Shown here piece by piece: positions 35,397-44,014 of a stretch of DNA of 47,371 bases. Origin of the DNA: Desulfobulbus propionicus (GTDB lineage Bacteria; Desulfobacterota; Desulfobulbia; Desulfobulbales; Desulfobulbaceae). The notes under the pieces are model-generated. The model did no database searches. It had not been told where the DNA came from and was given only the letters and a program-made list of their open reading frames with translations. The DNA lies in assembly GCA_002747135.1 (NCBI GenBank), contig PDTE01000027.1, forward strand, positions 1 to 47,371, given 5' to 3'. How positions within the stretch are numbered: the stretch's first letter is position 1; the number at the start of each line of letters is the position of its first letter. The position numbers were made by a program, and so were the translations under genes.

Positions 35397-37274
35397 CTAA
35401 AATTCCATGGTAAAGCTGAACACGTCATCTTCTGATCTGCTGTCTACCTTGAGCCCTGAGTGCAGAAAGACATTCTGCATCCGACGGTTGTCGCGCAAGA
35501 CTTCAGCAGTAAAGCCGGCAATTCCGTTTTGTTTGGCTATCTTGATCAGGTGCTGAAAAATATAGGTCCCCAGTCCCCTGTTCTGCCAGTCATCATGAAC
35601 AATAAAGGCCACTTCAGCCATATTTGCCTTCTCGTTCAGATAATATCTGCCAACAGCTATAATCTGTTCACCATGTGCTTCAGGAAGGGTACCGACAATA
35701 CACACATCCAGTCGATGATCAATATAAACAAAATCCTGAATGTGCCTGTGGGTAAAATGCTGGTGGCTCATAAACCTGTAATAGACAGTTTCCTGGGATA
35801 AGTTATATACCAGTTCACGCATATGCGGTTCATCTGTCGGATGAATGGAGCGGATGGTCACATTGACCCCGTCAGGCATCAGATAGGTTGCCCGCATGGC
35901 CTCCTCTCCAGGAATAACAAATCGGTCGCTGAACCGGGAAAGATCAGGCCGAAGATATTTCGCAGCCACTGCCTCCCTGAAAAGCTGCTCACGATAATCA
36001 GGATGCGCGATGGAGATAAGGGCCATAACCCGCTCCTGAATAGACTTGCCATGGAGAAAGGCAACGCCGTATTCAGTAACCACGTAATGGACTGTGCCTC
36101 TGGTAATAACAACCCCAGATCCAGGCTGCAGGGCTGTTACGATGCGCGATTGTTTCCCATCCTGCTTTAAGGATGGAAGGCAGATAATCGCCCTTCCCTG
36201 CTCAGACTTGGCAGCACCTCGGTTAAAATCTGTCTGACCGCCGATACCGGAATAGAATTTATCACCAACAGAATCAGAACAGACCTGACCTGTCAGATCA
36301 ACTTCCAGTGCCATGTTAACAGCTACCATTCGTTTCTGTTTGCCGATTACCGCAGGGTCGCTGATATATTCCGTTGGCCTGAAACTGAACAGGTTGTTGT
36401 CATGGATAAAATCGTACAATTTTTTCGTTCCCATACAGAAACTGGCGCTGATTTTTCCCCGGTCAATAGTTTTTCTGGCACCAGTAACCGCACCTGATTC
36501 AATGAGTGGTATGATGGAATCGGAAACCATCTCCGTATGAAAACCGATATCTTTTTTATCTTTCAGATATTCCATGACCACCTGGGGGATGCGGCCATAC
36601 CCCGGCACCCGGCCAAGCCCCAGCTCAATAGTTGAGCCATTGGGAATCAGGGCTGCTACTGACCTGGCCACCTTTTTACTTACCTCGTTAGGAGGGTCAA
36701 GCTGACGTTCCAGGATCGGATGGTCAACCGGAACAAGGATATCTAGATCATACACGTCAACTAATGTGTCACCATGAGTCCAGGGCATGTTGGGGTTGAC
36801 TTCAGCTATAACAAGCGACGCATTTTCCGTGGCACTCCGGACAATATCAACGGATATGCCCAGGCTGACCTTGCCGGTGCTGTCCGGTGGTGTAACCTGG
36901 ATCAGGGCAACATCAAGCGGCATGATCCCCGAGTTGAGAAGATCAGGTATATCTGACATGAGAACAGGGGTGTAATCACCAAAGCCTTCCTGGATAACAT
37001 CGCGGACATTGGAACTGATAAAAAAGGCATTTATGGCAAAACTCTCTGACAGTTTTTTCTGGGCATAGGGAGCATCACCCTTGGTAATGAGCTGGATTAT
37101 TTCCACATCAACGAGTTTACCCGCTCTTTTGGTCATGGCATGTATCAAGTCCTGCGGGGCACCGCACCCTGTCCCGATAAAGACCCGCTGCCCTGAGCGT
37201 AAATGGGAGAGGGCCTTTTTGGGCGTTGAAATCATGTCCTGGTAACGTTTTTGCCAACTGGTATCGTATTCCAT
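35397..37274 (-). CDS. Acetyl-CoA hydrolase/CoA-transferase fused to a GNAT acetyltransferase domain
   Basis: From ATG 37274, 625 residues. About 1-430 is an acetyl-CoA hydrolase/transferase: FIGTGCGAPQDLI, IELGLGRVPGYGRIP, VTEYGVAFLHGKS with the family's TEYG, and LISIAHPDYREQLF. About 450-625 is a GNAT domain: VNVTIRSIHPTDEPHMREL and the acetyl-CoA loop QNRGLGTYIFQHLI. The pairing of a CoA enzyme and a lysine acetyltransferase resembles protein acetyltransferases that modify acyl-CoA synthetases. It lies with acuC-like, acuB-like and acd genes. An in-frame GTG at 37319 would add 15 residues that look non-conserved. Confidence 0.88.
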   Translation of the reverse strand: MEYDTSWQKRYQDMISTPKKALSHLRSGQRVFIGTGCGAPQDLIHAMTKRAGKLVDVEIIQLITKGDAPYAQKKLSESFAINAFFISSNVRDVIQEGFGDYTPVLMSDIPDLLNSGIMPLDVALIQVTPPDSTGKVSLGISVDIVRSATENASLVIAEVNPNMPWTHGDTLVDVYDLDILVPVDHPILERQLDPPNEVSKKVARSVAALIPNGSTIELGLGRVPGYGRIPQVVMEYLKDKKDIGFHTEMVSDSIIPLIESGAVTGARKTIDRGKISASFCMGTKKLYDFIHDNNLFSFRPTEYISDPAVIGKQKRMVAVNMALEVDLTGQVCSDSVGDKFYSGIGGQTDFNRGAAKSEQGRAIICLPSLKQDGKQSRIVTALQPGSGVVITRGTVHYVVTEYGVAFLHGKSIQERVMALISIAHPDYREQLFREAVAAKYLRPDLSRFSDRFVIPGEEAMRATYLMPDGVNVTIRSIHPTDEPHMRELVYNLSQETVYYRFMSHQHFTHRHIQDFVYIDHRLDVCIVGTLPEAHGEQIIAVGRYYLNEKANMAEVAFIVHDDWQNRGLGTYIFQHLIKIAKQNGIAGFTAEVLRDNRRMQNVFLHSGLKVDSRSEDDVFSFTMEF

Positions 37275-37355
37275 AATATTTTTCGGGCAATTAAATGTTG
37301 TATCTGGAGTTCTGTTCACGAGGCGTGTGGCTGCCTGCTACCCTGATCAATATCT

Positions 37356-39506
37356 TTAATGCTTGTTTGCAGCGGCCACCGGCTTTGCAAATGACATCCA
37401 GGCGTCAGCGACAATCGGTTCATTGCCGATGTCGCCAACAATAAGGGGGTTGATATCAATCTCGGTAATTTGCGGAAAATCAGTGGCTAGCTGACTGATT
37501 CGCTGCAGGGAAACGGCAATGGCATTGATATCTACTTCCTTGGTGCCCCTTTTCCCCTGCAGCATCTCGTAAGACCTGGTTGATTTGAGCATCTGCAGTG
37601 CCTCTTCTTCTGTAATGGGAGCGAGATGAAAAGCGACATCCTTCATCATTTCAACAAAAATACCGCCCAAGCCAAACATGAGCATAGGGCCAAATTGAGG
37701 ATCACGGGTCATACCTATAATAACATCAAGCCCGCTTTCCGCCATTTTTTCGACATAAACACCTTCAATATGGGCGTCCGGGGCATTTTTTTTGATTCGC
37801 AGCATCATCAGGTCAAAAGCATCAGCAACCTCCTGGCTTGAGCCAATATTGAGGTGAACGCCTCCCAGGTCGCTTTTATGGATAATATTGGGTGATACTA
37901 TTTTCATGGCCACAGGAAAACCAATGAACCTTGCTATTTCCACGGCCTGCTCTGTGCTCACGGTCAGGCGTCCTGTCAGGGTGCGGAAACCGTATGCCCC
38001 AAGGATATCTTTTGATTTCACCTCGCCCAGTTTCAGCTGCCCTGTTCGCTGCCTGCGGGTAATTATTCGTTCAACCTTTCTTCGATTTACCGGAAAACGC
38101 ACCACATGTCTGGCCGGACGTTGTTTCCATACGCCGTAGTCATACATTGCCCGAAGAGCAGCCACTGCCCGTTCCGGAGTGTCGTAATAAGGCAGCTGCC
38201 TTGCTGCAAGTTCCCGCCTGCCAGGCAGGGAGTCTTCGCCGCCCAGAAAGGTCACCAGGATCGGTTTTGAAAAATTTTGTTTCGCCGCAATAATTCCTGC
38301 CGTCTCTGGTGGATTGGTCATGTATTGTGGAACAAGTATGACCAGGATGGCGTCAATGCTCTCGTCCTGTTGAGCGGCCTTAAGAATATCAGCATAATTA
38401 TCGGGCTGGGCATCAGCCGAGATATCAAGGGGATTGTGAACCCTTTCGATTTGAGGAAGGGTTCGCTGAATGGCTGTTTTGAGTTCAATGCTGATCTCGC
38501 AGAGTCGCATCCCCGCCTTCTCAACCGCATCTGCTGAAACCGTACCGGGGCCGCCGGCATTGGATAAAACAAGCACCCTGTTTCCTTTTGGCGGCGGCTG
38601 CATGGCCAGTGCCGTCGAGAAGTCAAAAAGTGCCTCAAACGAATCGGCCCTGCAAATACCGGCGCGTTTAAAGGCTGCACCATAGGCGGTGTCCTTCCCG
38701 CTGACGACCCCGGTATGGATGGCGGCCGCTTTTTTGCCCGCCTCGGTAGTGCCTGCCTTATAAACAACGACGGGTTTTTTTTCACATGTTTTTTCTGCCG
38801 CCTTGACAAACCTGTCACCATCACTGATATCTTCGAGATACCCGACGATAACCTTTGTTTGCTCATCGTCTGCGAGAAATTCGAGCACCTCGACTTCTGT
38901 GATATCTGCTTTATTACCAATGGAAACCGCTTTTGAGACCCCTAACTCGCGGTCTTCAGCAAAATCCATCATAGCGGTACAGAGCGAACCTGACTGGGAA
39001 AAGATTGCCATACACCCCCGGCGCGGAGTACGTTTGGAAAAGGAGGCGTTTAATTTTATTTCCGTATTAATAAACCCCAGGCAGTTTGGCCCCAGCAGCC
39101 GCACATTTCCTTTTTGGCAAATTGCCACCAGTTCGTCTTCAAGCTCACGCCCTGATGCTCCTGTTTCCTTGAAACCAGAGGCCACAACGACAATGGAGTT
39201 CACCTTTTTCTTTACGGCTGCCCTGGCTGCATCGGGAACCATATCAGCAGGAACAGCTATGATCGCCATGTCAATTTCATAAGGAAATTCAGCGATATCA
39301 GCATAGACCCTTCTGCCCAGAAGCTCTCCGCCGCCTTGATTTACCGGGATAATTGTTCCGTTAAAGGCACACTTGACAAGGTTGCCGAAAACTTCATTGC
39401 CCACCTTGCCCGCTGTTTTGGAGGCGCCAATGACTGCTATGGATGTTGGAGTAAAGAGTTGATGCACCTTCAACCTCTCAATATTATGGTTGTATTTTGG
39501 GGACAT
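37356..39506 (-). CDS. acd: ADP-forming acetyl-CoA synthetase (fused alpha-beta)
   Basis: 716 residues. CoA-binding domain: FTPTSIAVIGASKTAGKVGN and LLGPNCLGFIN; succinyl-CoA-ligase-like domain: SQSGSLCTAM; phospho-His region AAIHTGVVSGKDTAYGAAF; C-terminal ATP-grasp: LGAYGFRTLTGRL, VAMKIVSPNIIHKSDLGGV and EIDINPLIVG. Makes acetate, ATP and CoA from acetyl-CoA, or the reverse. No GNAT domain is attached here (unlike PatZ/Pat); that domain is in the next gene. The start overlaps the CBS protein gene by 23 bases, so expression is coupled. Confidence 0.93.
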   Translation of the reverse strand: MSPKYNHNIERLKVHQLFTPTSIAVIGASKTAGKVGNEVFGNLVKCAFNGTIIPVNQGGGELLGRRVYADIAEFPYEIDMAIIAVPADMVPDAARAAVKKKVNSIVVVASGFKETGASGRELEDELVAICQKGNVRLLGPNCLGFINTEIKLNASFSKRTPRRGCMAIFSQSGSLCTAMMDFAEDRELGVSKAVSIGNKADITEVEVLEFLADDEQTKVIVGYLEDISDGDRFVKAAEKTCEKKPVVVYKAGTTEAGKKAAAIHTGVVSGKDTAYGAAFKRAGICRADSFEALFDFSTALAMQPPPKGNRVLVLSNAGGPGTVSADAVEKAGMRLCEISIELKTAIQRTLPQIERVHNPLDISADAQPDNYADILKAAQQDESIDAILVILVPQYMTNPPETAGIIAAKQNFSKPILVTFLGGEDSLPGRRELAARQLPYYDTPERAVAALRAMYDYGVWKQRPARHVVRFPVNRRKVERIITRRQRTGQLKLGEVKSKDILGAYGFRTLTGRLTVSTEQAVEIARFIGFPVAMKIVSPNIIHKSDLGGVHLNIGSSQEVADAFDLMMLRIKKNAPDAHIEGVYVEKMAESGLDVIIGMTRDPQFGPMLMFGLGGIFVEMMKDVAFHLAPITEEEALQMLKSTRSYEMLQGKRGTKEVDINAIAVSLQRISQLATDFPQITEIDINPLIVGDIGNEPIVADAWMSFAKPVAAANKH

Positions 39507-40140
39507 GGAGCGTAAATCCCGCTTCCTCGATGGCTTTATGCACTGCCCTGATATTATAGGTATTGATACGAAGATAAATCATTGGCGGCTCCTTGTCTCC
39601 CCCTTTTGACCTGATCAATCTGGAAAAATCAACGTGATGTTCTTCCATAATTCTGGCAATCTTGCTTAAGATATCGGCATCACCTGTATCTTCAACACAA
39701 ACAAGGGAAGACCCCTTTTCCCCCAGGCCAAAAAGGCCCCTGTATGCTTTCATCAGGTCCATGGCCGAGAAAATGCCAATAACCTGCCGGGTCTCGTTCA
39801 GAACAGGTAACGCGGCAATATTTTTGGATTGAAGCAGCAGCAGGGCCCTGTCCAGTGTAGAGAGACGGGTAAGATACAGGTATTCATCCGCCATGACCTG
39901 TGAAACCGGAGTATTGAATATCTTTTCTTCGACATGGGGGTGCTCTTTACTTTTGACAACGGTTGAAGGCAGCGCAGAGCGAAGTCTTCGATCAGTCAGC
40001 ATACCTAAAAGGATGCTGTCATCATCAACCACAGGAAGGTGACGAAAATTATATTTATCCAGAACAGCTATGGCCTCAGCTACAGTCTGGTCAGGATGAA
40101 TGGTAACGGGATCTACCGTCATGTAATAATGGACAAACAT
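39484..40140 (-). CDS. acuB-like: CBS-pair protein with C-terminal ACT-like region, AcuB-like
   Basis: 218 residues. Two CBS motifs: MTVDPVTIHPDQTVAEAI ... FRHLPVVDDD (about 7-60) and MADEYLYLTRLSTLDRALLL ... IAALPVLNE (about 83-135). The C-terminal part (about 140-215) resembles the ACT-like end of AcuB (SKIARIMEEHHVDFSRLI). CBS pairs bind adenine nucleotides and so report energy state. AGGAG precedes the ATG. Sits four bases after the deacetylase gene and overlaps acd, the acuB-acuC neighbourhood of acetate metabolism in Bacillus. Confidence 0.88.
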   Translation of the reverse strand: MFVHYYMTVDPVTIHPDQTVAEAIAVLDKYNFRHLPVVDDDSILLGMLTDRRLRSALPSTVVKSKEHPHVEEKIFNTPVSQVMADEYLYLTRLSTLDRALLLLQSKNIAALPVLNETRQVIGIFSAMDLMKAYRGLFGLGEKGSSLVCVEDTGDADILSKIARIMEEHHVDFSRLIRSKGGDKEPPMIYLRINTYNIRAVHKAIEEAGFTLHVPKIQP

Positions 40141-40144
40141 GGTG

Positions 40145-41146
40145 CTACTCCTTTAACCGTTGAGAAACAGAAGCCATGCCCGCACGTTGTGCCTCTGTCA
40201 TGCCGTTAATGTAGGCAGCGGCGCAACTTCCCAGTTTTTCGAGGTGATACCCTCCTTCAAGGATGGAAAGAAGCCGTCCTTCAGTATGCGTATGTGCGAG
40301 CTCAGTAATAAAAACGCCTAAGTCGTAAAAAATATGTTCAGAAAAAGCGAGGCCGGACATGTCATCGTCCTGATGGGCATCAAACCCGGCGCCAATTATC
40401 AGGGCATCAGGCTTGAATCCGTCAATAAATGCTGTTATCCGGGGAAACAGTGCTTTGACCTGTTTATCGTCTGCTCCGGGAAGCAAGGGCAGGTTGAGGA
40501 TGGTGCCCCTGCCATCATAAAAGCCTGTTTCTTCGGGCCAGCCTGTACCTGGATAGCTGAAACTTGGATGCTCATGAATGGATATATATGCGGCATCAGG
40601 ATCTTCTTCAAAGGCTGTCTGGATGCCATTGCCATGATGGGCATCAAAGTCAAATATACATATTCTGGCTCGCTGATAGGTTTGCTGCCAATACCGGGCG
40701 GCAATGACACAATTGTTGAAAAAGCAGAAACCATACGGGGTGCCTGGCTCAGCATGGTGACCTGGCGGACGGGTGAGACAGAAAACGATTGAACCGGGAT
40801 CTTCTTCAACCCGATCAACTCCTGTCAAGCCAGCTCCTGCAGACAGCATGGCGATATCATAGGATTCATGCCCCACCTGATTATCAGGATGATCGATATA
40901 GGTTCGACCGCTCAAAACGGCTTCCTCAAAACGAAAGAGCCAGTCTTCGGTGTGAAAGGCGCATACCTGCTGGCGTGAGGCAACCCTGGGGGAGCACCAG
41001 TTTAAATGCCGGGCGACATGACCTTCTTTCAGGGCATTTTCGATTACGTCCAGGCGTTCAGGAAGCTCAGGGTGTTCTCCGCCTCCAGTGTCGTGATTTC
41101 TGAGCACCTTGTCGGTTATAAGCGTAATTGAAAAATTGTTCTTCAT
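40145..41146 (-). CDS. acuC-like: AcuC/histone-deacetylase-family protein
   Basis: 333 residues of arginase/deacetylase fold. The N-terminal HPELPERL, then the catalytic RPPGHHAEPG and zinc ligands in FDFDAHHGNGIQ, later GAGFDAHQDDD and LSILEGGYHL. Removes acetyl groups from lysine; AcuC reverses acetylation of acetyl-CoA synthetase in Bacillus. It heads the acetate gene group, followed by AcuB-like and acd. A family B repeat ends four bases before its ATG and no strong ribosome binding site is visible. Confidence 0.93.
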   Translation of the reverse strand: MKNNFSITLITDKVLRNHDTGGGEHPELPERLDVIENALKEGHVARHLNWCSPRVASRQQVCAFHTEDWLFRFEEAVLSGRTYIDHPDNQVGHESYDIAMLSAGAGLTGVDRVEEDPGSIVFCLTRPPGHHAEPGTPYGFCFFNNCVIAARYWQQTYQRARICIFDFDAHHGNGIQTAFEEDPDAAYISIHEHPSFSYPGTGWPEETGFYDGRGTILNLPLLPGADDKQVKALFPRITAFIDGFKPDALIIGAGFDAHQDDDMSGLAFSEHIFYDLGVFITELAHTHTEGRLLSILEGGYHLEKLGSCAAAYINGMTEAQRAGMASVSQRLKE

Positions 41147-41238
41147 AAGAGCTACTCACAGGCTCACAGGGTATGTACCACCCTGGTTTCACTTGCTTTA
41201 CGTCTGTACCTGCTTGCAAATCGTCCTGTTTGGCTACC

Positions 41239-41350
41239 CCGGATTTCTCCTGAATATCCTGTCGAGACTTGATCCTGCTCAGTGACATCACATCCATTTG
41301 TTTTTATGTATTTCTTCTCAAATCAGACAAAATGTTCAGGAGAAATCCGG
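41239..41350 (-). repeat. Family C repeat (112 bp) nested in family B
   Basis: Inverted ends CCGGATTTCTCCTGAATATC and AAATGTTCAGGAGAAATCCG. The middle is the reverse complement of the copy after lepA (AGTGACATCACATCCATTTG). Same length as that copy. Confidence 0.85.
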
Positions 41351-41387
41351 ACTAAGCACGACTGGCAGCTATACCCCTTCTAGGCAA

Positions 41388-41555
41388 CGAGTGTCCTGTC
41401 AACGCTGAAATGTCAGGATGCTGCGCCGGATTTTTCTTGTCCTGATGCAGCCTTGTCCTGCGTTGCATAGCAGTGCCATCTGACACGGGGCAAGGCGGCA
41501 TAAGGGCTGAAAAAGACAAGCAGGATACGACAGGGCAGCATTGACAGGACACGAG
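41388..41555 (-). repeat. Family A repeat (168 bp) nested in family B, flanked by CGAG
   Basis: TGTCCTGTCAACGCTG at one end and CAGCATTGACAGGACA at the other, flanked on both sides by CGAG (41388-41391 and 41552-41555). The direct CGAG may be a 4-base target-site duplication. Confidence 0.88.
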
Positions 41556-41606
41556 CCCGAAGATAGGCGAGACGGGAGCAGGTACATCGGTTTTACGAAA
41601 GGTAGG

Positions 41607-42179
41607 TCAACCTTCCCACACCACATCGGCAATTCCTGTTTTATGATTAATAAACCGTGCCGCTACAAAGAGATAGTCAGACAGCCTGTTCAGGTATACC
41701 TGAACATGTTTCACCTCGCCAGGTTCTATTTTGTTTTCGGTCATCTCATCAACCAGCTGGCACACTTTTCTCTCACACCGCCGGCAGACTGTTCTGCCAA
41801 TATGTGCCATGGCAGCTGCATGATGTCCTGTCGGCATTATAAATTTTGTCAGCTGAGGCAATTCGTCTGACAGGAAATCAATATTGTTTTCCAGGCCTTC
41901 AATGATACTGAGAGGAAATGGGGTAAGGAATTTTTTTGCCGATGAATCATGGGTGGTTGCCAGCCAGGCACTGGCATCAAAAAGTTTTATCTGAATTTCC
42001 TTTAACTGCTCAGAAAGAAATGGCACCTGTTCAGGTACAGTGGCAATGACAGCTCCTATGATTGAGTTTAACTCGTCCATATCTCCGTAGGCATCAATGC
42101 GAAGGGAATATTTCGTAACCCTTTCACCTGAGAAAAGACTGGTTTTGCCCTTGTCACCGCCACCGGTATATACTTTCAT
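41607..42179 (-). CDS. PduO-type cob(I)alamin adenosyltransferase
   Basis: 190 residues. N-terminal P-loop-like TGGGDKGKTSLFSGERV, then DAYGDMDELNSIIGA; C-terminal CRRCERKVCQL and LNRLSDYLFVAARF with the RLSDYLF/NRLSD signature. Makes adenosylcobalamin, the cofactor of methylmalonyl-CoA mutase. The next gene to the right, on the other strand, is methylmalonyl-CoA epimerase, which fits. GGAGG precedes ATG 42179. The mutase itself is not in the window. Confidence 0.95.
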   Translation of the reverse strand: MKVYTGGGDKGKTSLFSGERVTKYSLRIDAYGDMDELNSIIGAVIATVPEQVPFLSEQLKEIQIKLFDASAWLATTHDSSAKKFLTPFPLSIIEGLENNIDFLSDELPQLTKFIMPTGHHAAAMAHIGRTVCRRCERKVCQLVDEMTENKIEPGEVKHVQVYLNRLSDYLFVAARFINHKTGIADVVWEG

Positions 42180-42236
42180 GAATGCCCTCCAAATCCTGTC
42201 AGATAACCGTAACCGGCTACAGGTGCTTCATTCTTG

Positions 42237-42340
42237 TATCGCAGAAAATCGGGCCTGCACAAACCTGAAACACCAGTAACCAGTTACAGATCAGAAAAAA
42301 AGAATAACGGGGCAGCACAGACCCCGTGATTGATTACTTC
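42237..42340 (+). repeat. Family D repeat copy 1
   Basis: Contains AAAATCGGGCCTGCACAAAC, CAGTAACCAGTTACAGATCA and GGGGCAGCACAGACCCCGTG. It aligns along its length with 42893-42992. Confidence 0.75.
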
Positions 42341-42633
42341 CCATACTATACCATTATATCCAATAAATTCCACCTGGAGATGACTCATGGCCAGAAGTCA
42401 GGTAAATTGATTATGGTCATAAGCAAAATAGATATTGGCTCATCTTGTCATATAACTTGTTATTTTATCGTAGAATGATGTTAAGCTACACAGGGCAGCA
42501 ATGGACTTTTTTTTTTTTGAGGTTGACAAACCAGGCAAGTTAAAATAGGTAAAGACGTACAAAATTTAAAAAAAATATCAAAAAAACAAAAAGTTGACAG
42601 CTAAGCATTTCGCTGGATGCAATATATCTTTCT

Positions 42634-42790
42634 GTAACTTCTTGTTAATCATCCAACTCCTTGGTTTTGCTTGCTTTACGCCTGCAGCTGCTTGCAGGAT
42701 CCCCGGACTTGGGCAAGCACGGCTGGCAGCTACAGGCCTCAATGCGGTCACTCGTGATCGCCCGAAGATGGGTGAGCTGGGAGCAGGTAC
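42634..42790 (+). repeat. Family B repeat, diverged left end
   Basis: Left end GTAACTTCTTGTTAATC, then GGTTTTGCTTGCTTTACG; right end GGTGAGCTGGGAGCAGGTAC. Length matches the reference copy at 24757. Confidence 0.75.
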
Positions 42791-42892
42791 TCTTTTTTTA
42801 TGATACATGATAGTGCCCTGTCAACGATTCTGTTATACCTGATCACGGGCATTTCATTTTTGTACAACCACAATTCCCCGCAAACTTTTGTA

Positions 42893-42992
42893 CAGCGGAA
42901 AATCGTGTCTGCACAAAACTGAAGCCCCTGTGACCAGTTACTGGTCAGAAGCAGAGAATAACGGGAAAGTACAGCCCCCGTTATCAATCACC
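42893..42992 (+). repeat. Family D repeat copy 2
   Basis: AGCGGAAAATCGTGTCTGCA, GTGACCAGTTACTGGTCAG and CGGGAAAGTACAGCCCCCG. The same order of segments as 42237-42340. TGACCAGTTACTGGTCA is itself a near-perfect palindrome. Confidence 0.75.
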
Positions 42993-43095
42993 TTCTGCCA
43001 GGAGAGACGCTGCTGTGTTTGGGGCAGGCATACTGCGTATTGTCTTATGTATGCTTGCAAAAAAGAATGATTTTCTGGCACAAATGGAGGTTATA

Positions 43096-43500
43096 ATGAA
43101 AATTGAAAAAATTGATCATCTTGGTATTGCTGTAGGTTCACTTGAAGAAGGGCAAACATTCTGGACTGATGTTCTCGGCCTTGAGCTTGAAGGTACGGAA
43201 ACGGTAGAAGAACAAAAAGTTACAACAGCTTTTCTGCCGGTTGGTGAAAGTGAGGTGGAACTCCTTATATCTACTTCTCCCGACGGGCCAGTGGCAAAAT
43301 TTATTGAGAAAAAAGGTCCTGGCTTTCAACACGTTGCTTTCCGCGTGGCCGATATTGACGCAGCCCTTGATGAACTTAAGGAAAAAGGGGTTAAACTGAT
43401 CGATCAGACCCCACGAATTGGAGCTGGTGGGGCAAAAATTGCCTTTCTCCATCCAAAGGCAACCGGCGGTGTTCTGGTAGAACTCTGTCAACGCGGCTGA
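43096..43500 (+). CDS. mce: Methylmalonyl-CoA epimerase
   Basis: From ATG 43096, with GGAGG at good spacing, 134 residues of VOC/glyoxalase fold, the normal length. Two beta-alpha modules: MKIEKIDHLGIAVGSLEE with metal ligand His and FQHVAFRVADIDAALDELKE with the second; VLVELCQ holds the C-terminal Glu. Interconverts the R and S forms of methylmalonyl-CoA in the propionate-succinate pathway. The frame is open further upstream but conservation and the binding site set this start. Confidence 0.95.
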   Translation: MKIEKIDHLGIAVGSLEEGQTFWTDVLGLELEGTETVEEQKVTTAFLPVGESEVELLISTSPDGPVAKFIEKKGPGFQHVAFRVADIDAALDELKEKGVKLIDQTPRIGAGGAKIAFLHPKATGGVLVELCQRG

Positions 43501-43639
43501 AGGATAGAACGGACATCCTGACCCGGATTTCTCGTCAGCTCAGGTTGTGCCAGGTTCGGTAGTTTTTGCTAACTCATTATACCTGGGTATAGGTGTTGCC
43601 AGAATACTGCCGGAGATGGTATTGCCCGAGCTGACCATT

Positions 43640-43735
43640 GGTGAACATTTTGTCGAAACTTGAGCCTGCTCACTGACATCATATACATTTGTTGGTATGT
43701 ATTTCTTCTCAACTGAGACAAAATGTTCATGAGAC
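43640..43735 (-). repeat. Family C repeat, diverged copy
   Basis: TGAACATTTTGTCGAAACTT at one side and GAGACAAAATGTTCATGAG at the other, with CACTGACATCATATACATTT inside as in the copy at 41239-41350. Confidence 0.75.
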
Positions 43736-43755
43736 CTGATTCTCTGCTTCTGCTG

Positions 43756-43803
43756 TGTAACTGGTCACAGATTATCCAGATTTGGGCAATCTGTAAGCAG
43801 TTA
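43756..43803. repeat. Miniature family B or D-like repeat
   Basis: GTAACTGGTCACAGATT, ATCCAGATTTGGGCAA and AAGCAGTTAC in 48 bases: both ends of family B with most of the middle removed. Confidence 0.55.
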
Positions 43804-43822
43804 CCTTTACCCATCGGCCATT

Positions 43823-44014
43823 TCACAGTTTTTCACTGCTATCCTTTCGCCTGTTCTCCTCCCTTGTTTCTTCTTCGTTATCCATAACATACCCCACCCC
43901 ATAACAGGCCGGGCATTCTTCACGGGTCAGGAAAAAACGGCTCTCTCCCTGAAAAAAACTGATCTCTCCCGCTCCCCCACAAGTTGGGCATATTTTTTTC
44001 TCGTAACTACTCAC
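43823..44014 (-). CDS. Small zinc-ribbon protein with DnaJ-like CxxCxGxG motif
   Basis: 63 residues. ICPTCGGAGEISFF and ECPACYGVGYVM form two CxxCxGxG-like knuckles typical of DnaJ zinc ribbons, with an acidic and basic tail (EEETREENRRKDSSEKL). Likely binds one zinc; partner unknown. The start used is a GTG in the left end of a family B repeat, so the first residues MSSY are encoded by repeat DNA. No ribosome binding site at standard distance, though AAGGGG is about 11 bases upstream. Confidence 0.65.
   Translation of the reverse strand: MSSYEKKICPTCGGAGEISFFQGESRFFLTREECPACYGVGYVMDNEEETREENRRKDSSEKL

Larger units (their letters stand above)
41150..41585 (+). repeat. Family B repeat interrupted by family C and family A copies
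   Basis: Left end GCTACTCACAGGCTCACAGG and right end GACGGGAGCAGGTAC belong to family B. A family C copy (41239-41350) and a family A copy (41388-41555) sit inside. Removing both gives a normal family B order (CTTGCTTTACG, GCACGACTGGCAGCTATA, CCCGAAGAT). Confidence 0.85.
42180..43095. other. Long divergent intergenic region rich in repeats
   Basis: About 915 bases between adenosyltransferase and epimerase genes. Two family D copies (42237-42340, 42893-42992), a family B copy (42634-42790) and a solo family A-type end (AGTGCCCTGTCAACGA at about 42811). Between 42340 and 42630 is AT-rich DNA with a run of T (about 42509-42518) but no gene. Promoters for both genes are expected here; none could be placed firmly. 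Confidence 0.6.
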
